Shown here: positions 27,509 to 36,212 of the stretch, in pieces | Layout of the letters: the number at the start of each line of letters is the position of its first letter | Position numbering within the stretch: the stretch's first letter is position 1 | Origin: Mesorhizobium sp. B2-4-15 | GTDB taxonomy: Bacteria > Pseudomonadota > Alphaproteobacteria > Rhizobiales > Rhizobiaceae | Assembly (NCBI RefSeq): GCF_006658505.1 | Contig: NZ_VFUZ01000010.1 | Span: forward strand, 62,001-126,000 | Direction: 5' to 3' | DNA: 64,000 nucleotides | The notes under the pieces: generated by a model | What the model was told of the DNA's origin: nothing | The model's database searches: none | The model's input: the letters and a program-made list of their open reading frames with translations, nothing else | Position numbers and translations under genes: made by a program

Positions 27509-27959
27509 CGGACAGGACTTGAATACACGCTTCAAGGGCGGACCTTCGGAGAGCCCCGGCCTGCTGCTCTGGCGAACCACCATGCGCTGGCAGCGCGTCA
27601 TGACGGCGGCACTGGCGCCGCTCGACCTGACGCATGTCCAGTTCGTGCTCCTGGCCTCGGCCATGTGGCTCGGCCGCGATGGCGAGCCGCCCAACCAGGT
27701 GCAACTCGCCGCCCAGGCGGGGACCGAAGTGAAGATGACGTCGGATGTCGTCGCCAGGCTCGAGGCCAAGGGATTGATCGCACGCGAGGCGGACCCCAAG
27801 GATTCCCGCGCCAAGGTGATCCGCGTCACTCCAACCGGAGCGGCGGCGGCACAGCGCGCCATCGCCGCCGTAGAGGCCGCCGACGCGGCCTTTTTCGAAC
27901 CGGTGGACGAGGCGCGGCTCGTCGGCCTGCTGCGGCGGCTGGCCGGCGATATCCGCTGA
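27501..27959 (+). CDS. MarR family transcriptional regulator
   Basis: 152 residues, GTG start with AAGGAG about 10 nt upstream. Winged helix: LTHVQFVLLASAMWLGRDG, then NQVQLAAQAGTEVKMTSDVVARLEAKGLI (recognition helix and wing) and AKVIRVTPTGAAAAQRA. It is an intracellular repressor controlled by a small ligand. It probably controls the SRPBCC gene in front of it through the palindrome at 27028-27041. Confidence 0.9.
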   Translation: MADGQDLNTRFKGGPSESPGLLLWRTTMRWQRVMTAALAPLDLTHVQFVLLASAMWLGRDGEPPNQVQLAAQAGTEVKMTSDVVARLEAKGLIAREADPKDSRAKVIRVTPTGAAAAQRAIAAVEAADAAFFEPVDEARLVGLLRRLAGDIR

Positions 27960-27977
27960 GGCCGAGCCGCCCTTCGG

Positions 27978-28080
27978 CTAGGGCAATTCCAGGAAAAGTG
28001 TGAACGGTTTTCCGTCCGGAATTTGCGTCAAACAAGGAGTTAGAGCAGATTGCCGTTTCTGTGAAACGGTGAACTGCTCT
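27978..28080. repeat. dispersed palindromic repeat, family A copy 2
   Basis: The order of modules is GGCAATTCCAGGAAAAGTGT, GGTTTTCCGTCCGGAATTTG, CGTCAAACAAGGAGTTAGAG and then a hairpin AGAGCAG...CTGCTCT. The last bases supply the CTA complement of the leuB stop codon. Confidence 0.85.
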
Positions 28081-29182
28081 AAGCCAGGAACTTGGCGATG
28101 ATGGCGTCACCCATCTCGACCGTGCCGACCTCTGTCATACCTTCGGACATGATGTCCTTCGTTCGCAGACCGGCATCGAGCACGGCGGCGATCGCGCCTT
28201 CGAGGCGATCGGCCTCCTCGACCATGCCGAATGAATAGCGCAGGCACATGGCGAAGGACGCGATCATGGCGATCGGGTTGGCGATGCCCTTGCCGGCGAT
28301 GTCCGGGGCCGAGCCGTGCACCGGCTCGTACAGCGCCTTGCGCTTCTTGGTCCTGGCGTCAGGCGCGCCGAGCGAGGCCGACGGCAGCATGCCGATCGAG
28401 CCGGTCAGCATGGCGGCGATGTCGGACAGCATGTCGCCGAACAGATTGTCGGTGACGATGACGTCGAACTGCTTTGGCCAGCGCACCAGCTGCATGCCGC
28501 CGGCATCGGCCAGCATGTGGTCGAGCTTGACGTCCGGATAGCGCGCCTTGTGGGTCTGGGTGACGACCTCGTTCCACAGCACGCCCGATTTCATGACGTT
28601 GCGCTTTTCCATTGAGGTGACGTGATTCTTGCGCGTGCGCGCCAGCTCGAAGGCGACGCCCGAAATGCGCTCGATCTCGAACGTATCGTAGACCTGCGTG
28701 TCGATGCCGCGCTTCTGGCCGTTGCCGAGATCGATGATCTGCTTGGGCTCGCCGAAATAGACGCCACCGGTCAGCTCGCGCACGATGAGGATGTCGAGGC
28801 CTTCGACCACTTCCTGCTTGAGCGAGGAGGACGCGGCCAGCGCCGGGTAGCAGATGGCGGGGCGCAGATTGGCGAACAGCTCCATGTCCTTGCGCAGCCG
28901 CAGCAGGCCGGCTTCCGGGCGCACCTCGTAAGGCACCGCATCCCATTTCGGCCCGCCGACCGCGCCGAACAGCACCGCGTCCGCTGCCATCGCCTTTTCC
29001 ATGTCGGCATCGGAAATCGCCGCGCCATGCGCGTCGTAGGCGCAGCCGCCGACCAGGCCCTCGTCGGTGACGAAGCCGCTGCCGAGCTTTTCGTTCATGG
29101 CCGCGATCAGTTTCTTGACCTCGGCCATCGCCTCGGGGCCGATGCCGTCGCCGGGGAGCAGGAAAAGATGCTTCATTGCCAT
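28079..29182 (-). CDS. leuB: 3-isopropylmalate dehydrogenase
   Basis: 367 residues. It oxidatively decarboxylates 3-isopropylmalate using NAD, step 3 of leucine synthesis. Conserved features: PGDGIGPE (near 11), [11 protein letters not shown], the Arg and Tyr of [21 protein letters not shown] and [15 protein letters not shown]. The stop codon lies at the very edge of a family A repeat (28079-28081), so the last residues (AKFLA) are set by where the element begins. leuC is not in the window and leuD is 2.4 kb away. Confidence 0.97.
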   Translation of the reverse strand: MAMKHLFLLPGDGIGPEAMAEVKKLIAAMNEKLGSGFVTDEGLVGGCAYDAHGAAISDADMEKAMAADAVLFGAVGGPKWDAVPYEVRPEAGLLRLRKDMELFANLRPAICYPALAASSSLKQEVVEGLDILIVRELTGGVYFGEPKQIIDLGNGQKRGIDTQVYDTFEIERISGVAFELARTRKNHVTSMEKRNVMKSGVLWNEVVTQTHKARYPDVKLDHMLADAGGMQLVRWPKQFDVIVTDNLFGDMLSDIAAMLTGSIGMLPSASLGAPDARTKKRKALYEPVHGSAPDIAGKGIANPIAMIASFAMCLRYSFGMVEEADRLEGAIAAVLDAGLRTKDIMSEGMTEVGTVEMGDAIIAKFLA

Positions 29183-29286
29183 GAAAACCGTCCCAGAAAG
29201 ATTTGAACCGGCGCTTTGCTAAACGCCAAGTGATTGCGGCGCAAGGGGATGACTGGTGCGAAGCACCAATCGCCTTGATCCTTCGC

Positions 29287-29441
29287 GCCCCCCTCTGGCC
29301 TGCCGGCCATCTCCCCCACTTGGGGGGAGATCAGACTTCACGCCGCCTTTCGCAATCTCGAACCTTGCAGGGATGCGCGAGGCGTCGAAACAGCCAATCT
29401 CCCCCCAAGCGGGGGAGATGCCCGGCAGGGCAGAGGGGGGC
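29287..29441. repeat. paired inverted repeat, family C copy 1
   Basis: Arms 29287-29332 and 29398-29441 share CCTCTGGCC-type and CTCCCCC-hairpin modules (for example GGGGGAGATGCCCGGCAGGG) in opposite orientation. They fill the leuB-VOC gap. Other copies are at 30338-30492, 58957-59106 and a variant at 39357-39500. Confidence 0.8.
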
Positions 29442-29479
29442 GCTGTCCCGCCGGCGTCTCGCGAGAAACCCGTGGGCGC

Positions 29480-29830
29480 CTACCGATGCGAAAGGATATT
29501 CACCAGCCTGCCGAAGGGATCGCGCACATAGAAGCGCCGAACGCCCCAGGGTTCGTCGGCCGGCCCGAATTCGATGACAAAGCCAGCCTTCTTCATATCG
29601 GCAAGCGCCGCGTCCACATCGTCCACCTCGATCGACAGGTCCGGCACCGGCGTGCCGGATCCGCCTTGCGCCATGAAGCTCACCTGCACATGCATCCGCT
29701 CCCCGGAGCCGTAGGTGGCGATCCAGCCCATGTCCATGAGCAGATCGAGGCCGAGCACGTCATGATAGAAGCGCTTCGCCGCCGCGATATCCTTTGTGGC
29801 GATGTTGGTTACGATGCGCCGGACCGCCAT
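29480..29830 (-). CDS. VOC family (glyoxalase/bleomycin-resistance-like) protein
   Basis: 116 residues. beta-alpha-beta-beta-beta modules: MAVRRIVTNIATKDIAAAKRFYHDVLGLDL and then PDLSIEVDDVDAALADMKKAGFV, ending in FYVRDPFGRLVNILSH. Metal-ligand positions in the family are usually His/Glu; here the end RLVNI replaces the common E, so metal-dependent activity is uncertain. No gene partner points to a substrate. It lies 12 nt from the RidA gene and may be co-transcribed. Confidence 0.88.
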   Translation of the reverse strand: MAVRRIVTNIATKDIAAAKRFYHDVLGLDLLMDMGWIATYGSGERMHVQVSFMAQGGSGTPVPDLSIEVDDVDAALADMKKAGFVIEFGPADEPWGVRRFYVRDPFGRLVNILSHR

Positions 29831-29841
29831 CGCTCCGCCCC

Positions 29842-30225
29842 CTATGCCGTTCGCCGCAGCGCCGTCACCTCGATCTCGATCTTCATTTCAGGCTTGTTGA
29901 GCTGGCAGACGATCATCGTCGCCGCCGGCCGGATGTCGCCGAACGTCTCGCCCAGGATCGGAAAGACCACGTCCACGAAGGCTTGGTCGGTGATGTAGTA
30001 ATGCGCCCGCACCACATCAGCCATGTCGAAGCCGCCATCCTTCAGTGCCTTGCCGATCGTCGCCAGGCAGTTGCGCGTCTGCGCCTCGACCGTCTCCGGC
30101 ATCGTCATGGTCGCATAGTCGTAGCCCGTCGTCCCCGACACGAAGCACCAGTCGCCCTGCACCACCGCGCGCGAATAGCCGGCGGTCCTTTCGAAAGGCG
30201 AGCCGGTGGAGATGAGTTTTCGCAT
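29842..30225 (-). CDS. RidA (YjgF/YER057c/UK114) family protein
   Basis: 127 residues. Core features: RAVVQGDWCFVSGTTGYD, TVEAQTRNCLATIGKALKDG and RAHYYITDQ, with a C-terminal TMIVCQLNKPEMKIEIEVTA. Canonical RidA deaminates reactive enamines/imines and uses a conserved Arg. The R at RAHYYIT is in the expected place. Start at 30225 (MRKLIS). The longer frame runs into a family C repeat and was rejected. It likely shares an operon with the VOC gene. Confidence 0.9.
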   Translation of the reverse strand: MRKLISTGSPFERTAGYSRAVVQGDWCFVSGTTGYDYATMTMPETVEAQTRNCLATIGKALKDGGFDMADVVRAHYYITDQAFVDVVFPILGETFGDIRPAATMIVCQLNKPEMKIEIEVTALRRTA

Positions 30226-30337
30226 GACGGACCTCGCGGGTTTGTTCAGGTCATCTTGCAGGCAAGAGGTCGATCCGGCCATGGGCCAAGCCGGTCGGAA
30301 TGACGGTGCAAACGCTTGTGATGTCGGCGGGACAGCA

Positions 30338-30492
30338 CCCCCCCTCTGGCCTGCCGGCCATCTCCCCCGCAAGGGGGGAGATCCCGCACTCGACAGATTT
30401 CGCTACTCTCCAGCGTTGCTGGAACGAGCGGAGCGCCGGATCTGCCGATCTCCCCCCTTGCGGGGGAGATGCCCGGCAGGGCAGAGGGGGGT
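30338..30492. repeat. paired inverted repeat, family C copy 2
   Basis: Arms 30338-30383 and 30448-30492 have CCCCTCTGGCCTGCCGGCCA and GATGCCCGGCAGGGCAGAGG as complementary ends, each with an internal short hairpin. This explains most of the 359-nt gap between the RidA gene and the hypothetical gene. Confidence 0.85.
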
Positions 30493-30584
30493 GGGCGGGA
30501 ACTCAACGGAATGGATTTCCACCACCACATCCACGACAGAGATGGGTGGAGGCCGTACGTATCCGATTGCCTTGTCGCAGAACC

Positions 30585-31514
30585 CTAATTCGGCGAGCCC
30601 AGCGCTTTGTCCAGCGCCTCCTTCACGTCGGCAGGCCATGTCGTCACCGCCGGCCATGCGTTCGGCTGGCCATTGTCGCCGCGGCGGGCGAAGTAGAGCT
30701 TTTGGTTGGCGGGGTCGACCGCCATGAAGCCGTCATTGCCGCCGCAATCATGCGGCACGCAGCCGCTGGCGTAGAAGGCGCCCGAAGCGGTCTTTTCCGT
30801 GCCGCCGCCAACCAGCAGGCTTGTCGCCATGTCGGGCAGGCCCTTGCCGAGCAGCTTTTCGGCTTCCTTGTAGACGGCCTCATTGTGGAAGGTGTCGATG
30901 ATATTGTCGTATTTCGACGGGTCGATATCCTTCCAGTCGGTGCCGGGCTCCGGCATGTAGGTCAGGTTGCCCGATGTGGTCAGCCCTGATGTCGGCGACC
31001 ACTGCAGCGCCGGCTTCTCATCCCCCGGCAACAGGTAGGGCACGAAATAGATGGCGTTGTCGGAGACAGCTGCCGGCGGCGCGCCGCATTGGTCCTGCTC
31101 GACAGTGGTGGTCTGGATTTTGCCGTCTTTCGGCTTCCAGACGATGACCTTGGCCGGGCCGCATTGATTGCCGCCGTCACCGACATCCACCAGCGCGACG
31201 TTGACATCGCCGATCTTGACGATCTTGTCAAAAAAAACGTCGTAGTTGCTGGCCAGTTGCTGGCCGTCATAGGACAGCACCTTCTCGCCATACTGTTCCT
31301 TCTGGGTGATGGTCAGTTGGCCGCCCTCGAACGGCACCGGCGCCTGCTGGTCGTCGTCGGTAGCGTCGGCGGCGTTCGTTCCCTGGCCGGCTGCCGGCTG
31401 ATCCATTGCCGGTGCCGGCTGCGCGGCGGGCGTCTGTGTCTGCGCGACCGCGCTGACGGCAGGCGGCAGCAACAAGGCCAGGCCGCAAATGCCGGCAAGA
31501 AGCGAACGTGTCAT
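30585..31514 (-). CDS. secreted hypothetical protein
   Basis: 309 residues. Signal peptide (LLAGICGLALLLPPAVSAVA). Then a Pro/Ala/Gln-rich linker (residues 25-55), and a globular part with FEGGQLTITQKEQYGEKVLSYDG. There are paired cysteines near 117 and 144 and again at C-VPHDC, which could form disulfides in the periplasm. The function is not recognised. A sequence ending DNGQPNAWPAVTTWPADV has no known motif. It is followed by a family C repeat and preceded by leuD (upstream on the same strand), with a 70-nt gap. Confidence 0.8.
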   Translation of the reverse strand: MTRSLLAGICGLALLLPPAVSAVAQTQTPAAQPAPAMDQPAAGQGTNAADATDDDQQAPVPFEGGQLTITQKEQYGEKVLSYDGQQLASNYDVFFDKIVKIGDVNVALVDVGDGGNQCGPAKVIVWKPKDGKIQTTTVEQDQCGAPPAAVSDNAIYFVPYLLPGDEKPALQWSPTSGLTTSGNLTYMPEPGTDWKDIDPSKYDNIIDTFHNEAVYKEAEKLLGKGLPDMATSLLVGGGTEKTASGAFYASGCVPHDCGGNDGFMAVDPANQKLYFARRGDNGQPNAWPAVTTWPADVKEALDKALGSPN

Positions 31515-31584
31515 GACTGTCCCTCCCTTCAGTCGCCGCGAACCCGGCCTGGGAGGCCGGGCTATCCGTTCCGGACGGTGCCGC

Positions 31585-32190
31585 TCAGGCCCAGGGGCGC
31601 TGTTCGGCGTTGCGCTTCTCGAACGAAGCGATGGCGCCGGCCTTCTCCATGGTCAGGCCGATGTCGTCGAGCCCATTGAGCATGCAGTGCCGCTTGAACT
31701 CGTCGAGGTCGAACTTGACGACGCCACCATCGGGACCCCGGATTTCCTTGGCTTCGAGATCGACCGACAGAGTGGCGTTGGAGCCGCGCGACGCGTCGTC
31801 CATCAGCTTCTCCAGGTCCTCGGGACTGACGGTGATGGGCAGCACGCCGTTCTTGAAGCAGTTGTTGTAGAAGATGTCGGCGAACGAGGTCGAAATGACG
31901 CAACGGATGCCGAAATCGAGCAGCGCCCACGGCGCATGCTCGCGGCTCGAACCGCAGCCGAAATTGTCGCCGGCGACGAGGATCTGCGCCTTGCGGTAGG
32001 CTGGCTTGTTGAGCACGAAATCCGGGTTTTCCGAACCGTCGTCCTTGTAGCGCATTTCGGCGAACAGGCCGGTGCCAAGCCCGGTGCGCTTGATCGTCTT
32101 GAGATAATCCTTCGGGATGATCATGTCGGTATCGACATTGACGATCGGCATGGGCGCGGCGACGCCGGTGAGCTTGGTGAATTTTTCCAT
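31585..32190 (-). CDS. leuD: 3-isopropylmalate dehydratase small subunit
   Basis: 201 residues. With LeuC it isomerises 2- to 3-isopropylmalate. Typical small-subunit segments: [37 protein letters not shown] and [16 protein letters not shown]. The catalytic Fe-S cluster sits in LeuC, which is not in this window. Divergent from a GNAT gene, with an inverted repeat in between. Confidence 0.97.
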   Translation of the reverse strand: MEKFTKLTGVAAPMPIVNVDTDMIIPKDYLKTIKRTGLGTGLFAEMRYKDDGSENPDFVLNKPAYRKAQILVAGDNFGCGSSREHAPWALLDFGIRCVISTSFADIFYNNCFKNGVLPITVSPEDLEKLMDDASRGSNATLSVDLEAKEIRGPDGGVVKFDLDEFKRHCMLNGLDDIGLTMEKAGAIASFEKRNAEQRPWA

Positions 32191-32268
32191 GGCTTTGGCC
32201 CGTGTTTTCGTTGCGGGGATTTTGTTGAGGTCGGTTTACACAAAGCCGCGGGCAAATAAAAGGCAACT

Positions 32269-32304
32269 GTTTGTGCGCGCCGGCATTGGGGGTCGCGCAC
32301 AAAC
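32269..32304. promoter_or_regulatory. inverted repeat in the leuD/GNAT divergent region
   Basis: Perfect 11-bp arms GTTTGTGCGCG (32269-32279) and CGCGCACAAAC (32294-32304) flank a 14-nt loop. Its position between two divergent starts makes an operator or a stem-loop in the GNAT leader possible; neither is shown. Confidence 0.4.
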
Positions 32305-32342
32305 GGCTTCGAATTCATGGCCCGGTGGTGCACTCTGGCGCG

Positions 32343-32768
32343 ATGTCGGAAAACTCCCACGTCCTCTACGCCCGTGAAACTGGCCTCGGCGTTGCCGAAT
32401 TCCGCCGTGTGCTGGTGGACTCCGGCCTCGGCGAGATCCGTCCCGTCGACGACGCACACAGGCTGCAGGCGATGCTGTCGGGTGCCAATCTGGTGCTGAC
32501 CGCGCGTCTCGACATCGAAGGCAAGCCGCTGATCGGCATGGCCCGCGCCATGACGGACTTCTCCTGGGTTTGTTACATCTCCGATCTCGCCGTCTCGCAA
32601 GCCGCGCAAGGGCTTGGCGTCGGCAAGGGCCTGATGGACGAGGCGCGGCGGCAACTCGGCCCCTCCGTCGCCATCAGCCTGGTTTCCGTGCCCGACGCCG
32701 CCGGCTTCTACGAGCGCATCGGCATGAAGCGCATGCCGGACGCCTTCTGGTTCTCCCGCGAACGCTGA
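32343..32768 (+). CDS. GNAT family acetyltransferase
   Basis: 141 residues. GNAT fold: LIGMARAMTDFSWVCYISDLAVSQAAQGLGVGKGLMDEARRQ holds strand beta4 and the acetyl-CoA pyrophosphate loop (QGLGVGKGL). The later VSVPDAAGFYERIGMKRM is the typical beta5-alpha4 end. The substrate is unknown. It is close to the ArsR gene but separate from it. Confidence 0.88.
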   Translation: MSENSHVLYARETGLGVAEFRRVLVDSGLGEIRPVDDAHRLQAMLSGANLVLTARLDIEGKPLIGMARAMTDFSWVCYISDLAVSQAAQGLGVGKGLMDEARRQLGPSVAISLVSVPDAAGFYERIGMKRMPDAFWFSRER

Positions 32769-32818
32769 TTTTTCTCCTGTGACCGCATCTGGCCGGCAAA
32801 GACGCCCGATTTTGCCAC

Positions 32819-32847
32819 TTGACATGCAACCAAATGGTTGCATATTA
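32819..32847 (+). promoter_or_regulatory. promoter and ArsR-type operator
   Basis: TTGACA (32819-32824) and ATATTA (32842-32847) are 17 nt apart. The spacer contains ATGCAACC-AAAT-GGTTGCAT (32824-32843), a perfect inverted repeat. It lies 10 nt before the ArsR gene, so autorepression is likely. Confidence 0.6.
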
Positions 32848-32852
32848 AAGCC

Positions 32853-33173
32853 ATGAGCATGGATGCCGTCTTTCGCGCCCTGGCCGACCCGACACGCCGG
32901 CAATTGCTTGATAGCCTCCATGCCAGGAACGGGCAGACGCTGAACGCGCTATGCGCGGAGATGGACATGACACGGCAGGCGGTGACCAAGCATCTGGCAA
33001 TCCTGGAAGAAGCAAACCTCGTCACCACCATCCGCAAGGGGCGCGAGAAGGAGCATTACCTCAACCCGGTTCCGATCAACGAGATCGCCGAACGCTGGAT
33101 CGGCAAATTCGAGCGGGGACGGCTGACCGCCCTCAGCGACTTGAAGAAACGCCTTGAAAGGGACGAGCCATGA
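32853..33173 (+). CDS. ArsR family transcriptional regulator
   Basis: 106 residues. Helix-turn-helix: FRALADPTRRQLLDSLHARNGQTLNALCAEMDMTRQAVTKHLAILEEANLV, wing TIRKGREKEHYLN. No cysteine pair for metal binding is visible, so it is the type that pairs with SRPBCC (AHSA1) genes. The stop overlaps the SRPBCC start (ATGA). It probably binds the operator directly upstream. Confidence 0.93.
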   Translation: MSMDAVFRALADPTRRQLLDSLHARNGQTLNALCAEMDMTRQAVTKHLAILEEANLVTTIRKGREKEHYLNPVPINEIAERWIGKFERGRLTALSDLKKRLERDEP

Positions 33174-33616
33174 GCAACGCCTTCGTTTACGTGACCTACA
33201 TCCGCACCACGCCCGAAAAACTTTGGGAAGCGCTGACCGACCCGGAATTCAACCGGCAGTTCTTCCTCTGCTCCTATCAGGAGAGCGATTGGAAAGTGGG
33301 CTCCAGCTGGAAGCTGATCTTTCCCGACGGACGCGTCGCCGACAGTGGCGAGATCCTCGATATCGACCCGCCGCGGCGCCTCGTCATCAAATGGCGCAAT
33401 GAATGGATGCCCGAGGTGAAGGAAGACGGCTACACGCGCTGCACCTTCACCATCGAACAGGACGGCGAATTGATGAAGCTTGCCGTCACTCACGAGGCCG
33501 ATGGGCCGCACAGACTGATCGGGAATGTCGCCAAGGGCTGGCCGCTGGTGCTGGCCAGCCTCAAGAGCCTGCTCGAGACCGGCAAGGGTTTCGAGCGCCC
33601 GCCATCCAAGGCATGA
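33170..33616 (+). CDS. SRPBCC (AHSA1-like) family protein, ArsR partner
   Basis: 148 residues. N-terminal VYVTYIRTTPEKLWEALTDPEFNRQFF, KVGSSWKLIFPDG and C-terminal GWPLVLASLKSLLETG are the classic AHSA1/CalC layout. Such genes are usually controlled by an adjacent ArsR protein; the ligand is unknown. It is translationally coupled to ArsR (ATGA). Confidence 0.92.
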   Translation: MSNAFVYVTYIRTTPEKLWEALTDPEFNRQFFLCSYQESDWKVGSSWKLIFPDGRVADSGEILDIDPPRRLVIKWRNEWMPEVKEDGYTRCTFTIEQDGELMKLAVTHEADGPHRLIGNVAKGWPLVLASLKSLLETGKGFERPPSKA

Positions 33617-33658
33617 AGGATCATGTCACTACCGAAACAAACTTGTTCGGAGGCTTCC

Positions 33659-34150
33659 ATGATGCACGTTCCCACGGTGCAGAGCATGACCAATGGCGAA
33701 ACGATCATGGCATCCGCCGAGATAGAAGCGCCTGCGGAACGCATCTTCCGCGCGCTGGTCAGCAGGGAGATCGAGCAATGGTGGGGGTCTGCCGGCACCT
33801 ACCGGATGGTCCAATGGTCCGCCGACCTTCGCGTCGGCGGCTGCTGGACGGTTGTCGTCCGCACGTCTGACGGCAGCTGCCTGCCGGCGGGCGGCGAATT
33901 CCTGGAGATCGAAGCGCCGCGCCGGATCGTGCAGACGCGAGCTTATGCATGGGACCATCCCACGCTTGGCCGGCGGCAAACCACGGTCGCCTGGCTGCTG
34001 CAGCCTGTCGCCGCCGGCACGCGGCTCACCATTTGCCATGGCGGTTTTGCCGGCTTGGCGGAAGCCGCTGCCGAGCATGCCGATGGCTGGGCGCGGGTGC
34101 TCACTTGGCTGGCGGGATATTTTGACTCGCAAGGGCGTGCGGCTGCTTAA
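33659..34150 (+). CDS. SRPBCC family protein, second copy
   Basis: 163 residues. MASAEIEAPAERIFRALVSREIEQWWGS, then LRVGGCWTVVVRTSDG, IEAPRRIVQTRAYAWDHP and ADGWARVLTWLAGYF match AHSA1-like proteins. Start 33659 has GGAGG 5 nt upstream; 33623 is an alternative. It is 42 nt downstream of the previous SRPBCC gene and probably in the same operon, giving a regulator with two related binding proteins. Confidence 0.85.
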   Translation: MMHVPTVQSMTNGETIMASAEIEAPAERIFRALVSREIEQWWGSAGTYRMVQWSADLRVGGCWTVVVRTSDGSCLPAGGEFLEIEAPRRIVQTRAYAWDHPTLGRRQTTVAWLLQPVAAGTRLTICHGGFAGLAEAAAEHADGWARVLTWLAGYFDSQGRAAA

Positions 34151-34216
34151 AATAGCGCCCCGGCAGCGATGCGGTTCTGCCTTGATCTACACATCGGTCG
34201 AGCCACATCACCAGGC

Positions 34217-34957
34217 ATGACAAACCGCAGAACGTTCATAGGCACGGCGGGCTGGGGGATTTCCACGCCATACAAGGATGATTTCCCGCAGTCCGGTTCC
34301 CGTCTCGAACGCTATGCCACGCGGCTGCCCATCGTCGAGATCGACACGTCCTTCTACAAGCCGCATCGTCGCGAGACTTATGAACGCTGGGCAGGTTCGG
34401 TGCCGGAGCATTTCCGCTTCGCCGTGAAGATGCCGAAGACGATAACCCATGAGCATCGTCTCGTCGGCTGCGAAACGCTTGCCGATGTCTTTCTCCAGCA
34501 GGTCGAAGGCCTCGCCGCAAAGCTGAGCGTGCTATTAGTGCAATTGCCGCCGAGTTTGCCGTTCGAGCCGGACGTCGCGGGCGGTTTCCTCGACATGTTG
34601 GAAAAGCGGACCCAGACCAGGCTGGTCTGCGAACCGCGCCATCCCAGCTGGTTCGATGCCGAGGCGGAAGCGCTTCTGGCCGACCGCCGCATCGCGCGTG
34701 TCGCCGCCGACCCGGCGCCGGTGCCGGCAGCCGCGGTGCCGGGCGGCTGGCCCGGCCTTGCCTATTTCCGCTGGCATGGCGCGCCGCGCGTCTATTATTC
34801 GGACTACGATGCCGAAAGCCTCGCCCGGATCGGCTGACAGGTGCAGGCCGCCGCATCGGGTGCCGAGGTCTGGGGCATCTTCGACAACACGGCCAAGGGA
34901 CATGCGCTCGGCAACGCTCTCGCTGTCGATGAGATGGTTGCCCCGACTTCAGACTAG
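34217..34957 (+). pseudogene. DUF72 family protein interrupted by an in-frame TGA
   Basis: Frame from ATG 34217 (MTNRRTFIGTAGWG) encodes a DUF72 TIM-barrel-like protein with EIDTSFYKPHRRETYERWA, VKMPKTITHEHRL and LAYFRWHGAPRVYYSDY. A TGA at 34835-34837 follows LARIG. The same frame then continues for 39 more codons as QVQAAASGAEVWGIFDNTAKGHALGNAL, exactly the normal C-terminal end, to a TAG at 34955. The 206-residue product would lack that end. It may be a mutation, a sequencing error or a functional truncation. DUF72 function is not established. Confidence 0.75.
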
Positions 34958-35006
34958 GCCGAAGACCCTGGGACGCCTTGGCAAACTTCGATGATTGTCC
35001 CGTGCC

Positions 35007-36173
35007 TCAGATCACATTCAATTCCCGGAACGCGCGCCCTTCGGCGACACGCTCGTATCCGAACGGCGAGCAATCGATGGTCCGGTAGCCGCCATGGACG
35101 ATCAACTCGGCCAGCGCCTTGCCGACCGCCGGCGCCTGCTGCAGGCCGTGGCCGGAAAAACCGTTGGCGAAGAGGAAATTGCCGACCTCCGGGTGCGGGC
35201 CGATCACCGCGTTCTGGTCGAGCGTGTTGTAATCATAATGGCCAGCCCAGGCGCGGGTCGGCTTGATCGCCTCGAAGGCCGGAATGCGGGTCGCCAGCAC
35301 CGGCCAGATCACCTCTTCGAACAGCGGCCAGTCGACCTCGAAATCCCCGGGATTTGCAGGGCCGTCGCCCTCTTCCGACTCGGCGCCGCCGGTGAGATAG
35401 ACCGAGCCTTCCGGCCTGACATAGATGCCGGAGGGGTCGACCAGCAGCGGCATGTCGGCATATTTCTCACGCGCCTCGAAGACGAAGACGTTGCGCTTGC
35501 GCGGCTCGACCGGCAGCGCCAGCCCGGCAAGGGCGGCGACCTTGCCGGCATTCGGCCCGGCGGCGTTGACGACAATGCCGGCCTCCAGCGTTTCGCCATT
35601 GTCGAGGCTCACGCCGGTAACCTGGTTGCCCTGCCGCGCGATGCCGGTGACATCAGCCGTGATGAGATCGATTTTCTTGTCCCGCAGCGCCTTGCGAAAC
35701 AGCATCAGCATCGCATGCGCGTCGAACCAGCCTTCGCCGGTGCGGCCATAGGCGCCTGCGGCGATGCCTTCCGCCGACAGCCAGGGGAAACGACGCGTCA
35801 GCTGGCCGGCATCCTCGAAAAGGATGTCGGCGCCTTCGGCGACCTGCGCCTCGTGGTTGGCCTTGAGGATCGGCAGCCCCGCCTCGCCGGCAAGGATGAG
35901 ATAGCCGCCCTCGCGAAAGCCGATATCGGCATCGGAACCAAAAGTCTCCTTCAGCCGCCGGAACAGCTGCAGCGTGAATTGCGACAGGCGGATGTTTTCC
36001 GGAATTGAGAATTGCTGACGGATCGAGGCCATGGATAGCGTCGTCGCGGCATGGGAGAATTGCGGATCGCGTTCGATCAGCGCGATCGAGCCGGAAAACC
36101 CTTCCTCACGCAGATAGTAGGCGATCGAGGATCCGACGATGGCCCCGCCGATGATGACGATGTCGTAGCGCAC
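35007..36173 (-). CDS. FAD-dependent oxidoreductase, DAO family
   Basis: 388 residues. N-terminal FAD Rossmann motif IVIIGGAIVGSSIAYYL (residues 5-21) and ERDPQFSHAATTLS. The C-terminal half has YVRPEGSVYLTGG, and FANGFSGHGLQQAPAVGKALAELI near the end for FAD contacts. Family members oxidise amino acids, sarcosine or glycine-like amines; the substrate is not indicated by neighbours. It is monocistronic, and the neighbouring histidine kinase lies 39 nt away upstream on the same strand. Confidence 0.9.
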   Translation of the reverse strand: MRYDIVIIGGAIVGSSIAYYLREEGFSGSIALIERDPQFSHAATTLSMASIRQQFSIPENIRLSQFTLQLFRRLKETFGSDADIGFREGGYLILAGEAGLPILKANHEAQVAEGADILFEDAGQLTRRFPWLSAEGIAAGAYGRTGEGWFDAHAMLMLFRKALRDKKIDLITADVTGIARQGNQVTGVSLDNGETLEAGIVVNAAGPNAGKVAALAGLALPVEPRKRNVFVFEAREKYADMPLLVDPSGIYVRPEGSVYLTGGAESEEGDGPANPGDFEVDWPLFEEVIWPVLATRIPAFEAIKPTRAWAGHYDYNTLDQNAVIGPHPEVGNFLFANGFSGHGLQQAPAVGKALAELIVHGGYRTIDCSPFGYERVAEGRAFRELNVI

Positions 36174-36212
36174 GCTTTATGCCCTTTCCAAGTCGAGCCG
36201 CGGATCGAGAAG

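Noticed and set aside
34835-34837. Selenocysteine at the TGA of the DUF72 gene
   Set aside because: No SECIS-like hairpin is evident directly after the TGA and DUF72 proteins are not known selenoproteins; nonsense mutation or error is simpler.
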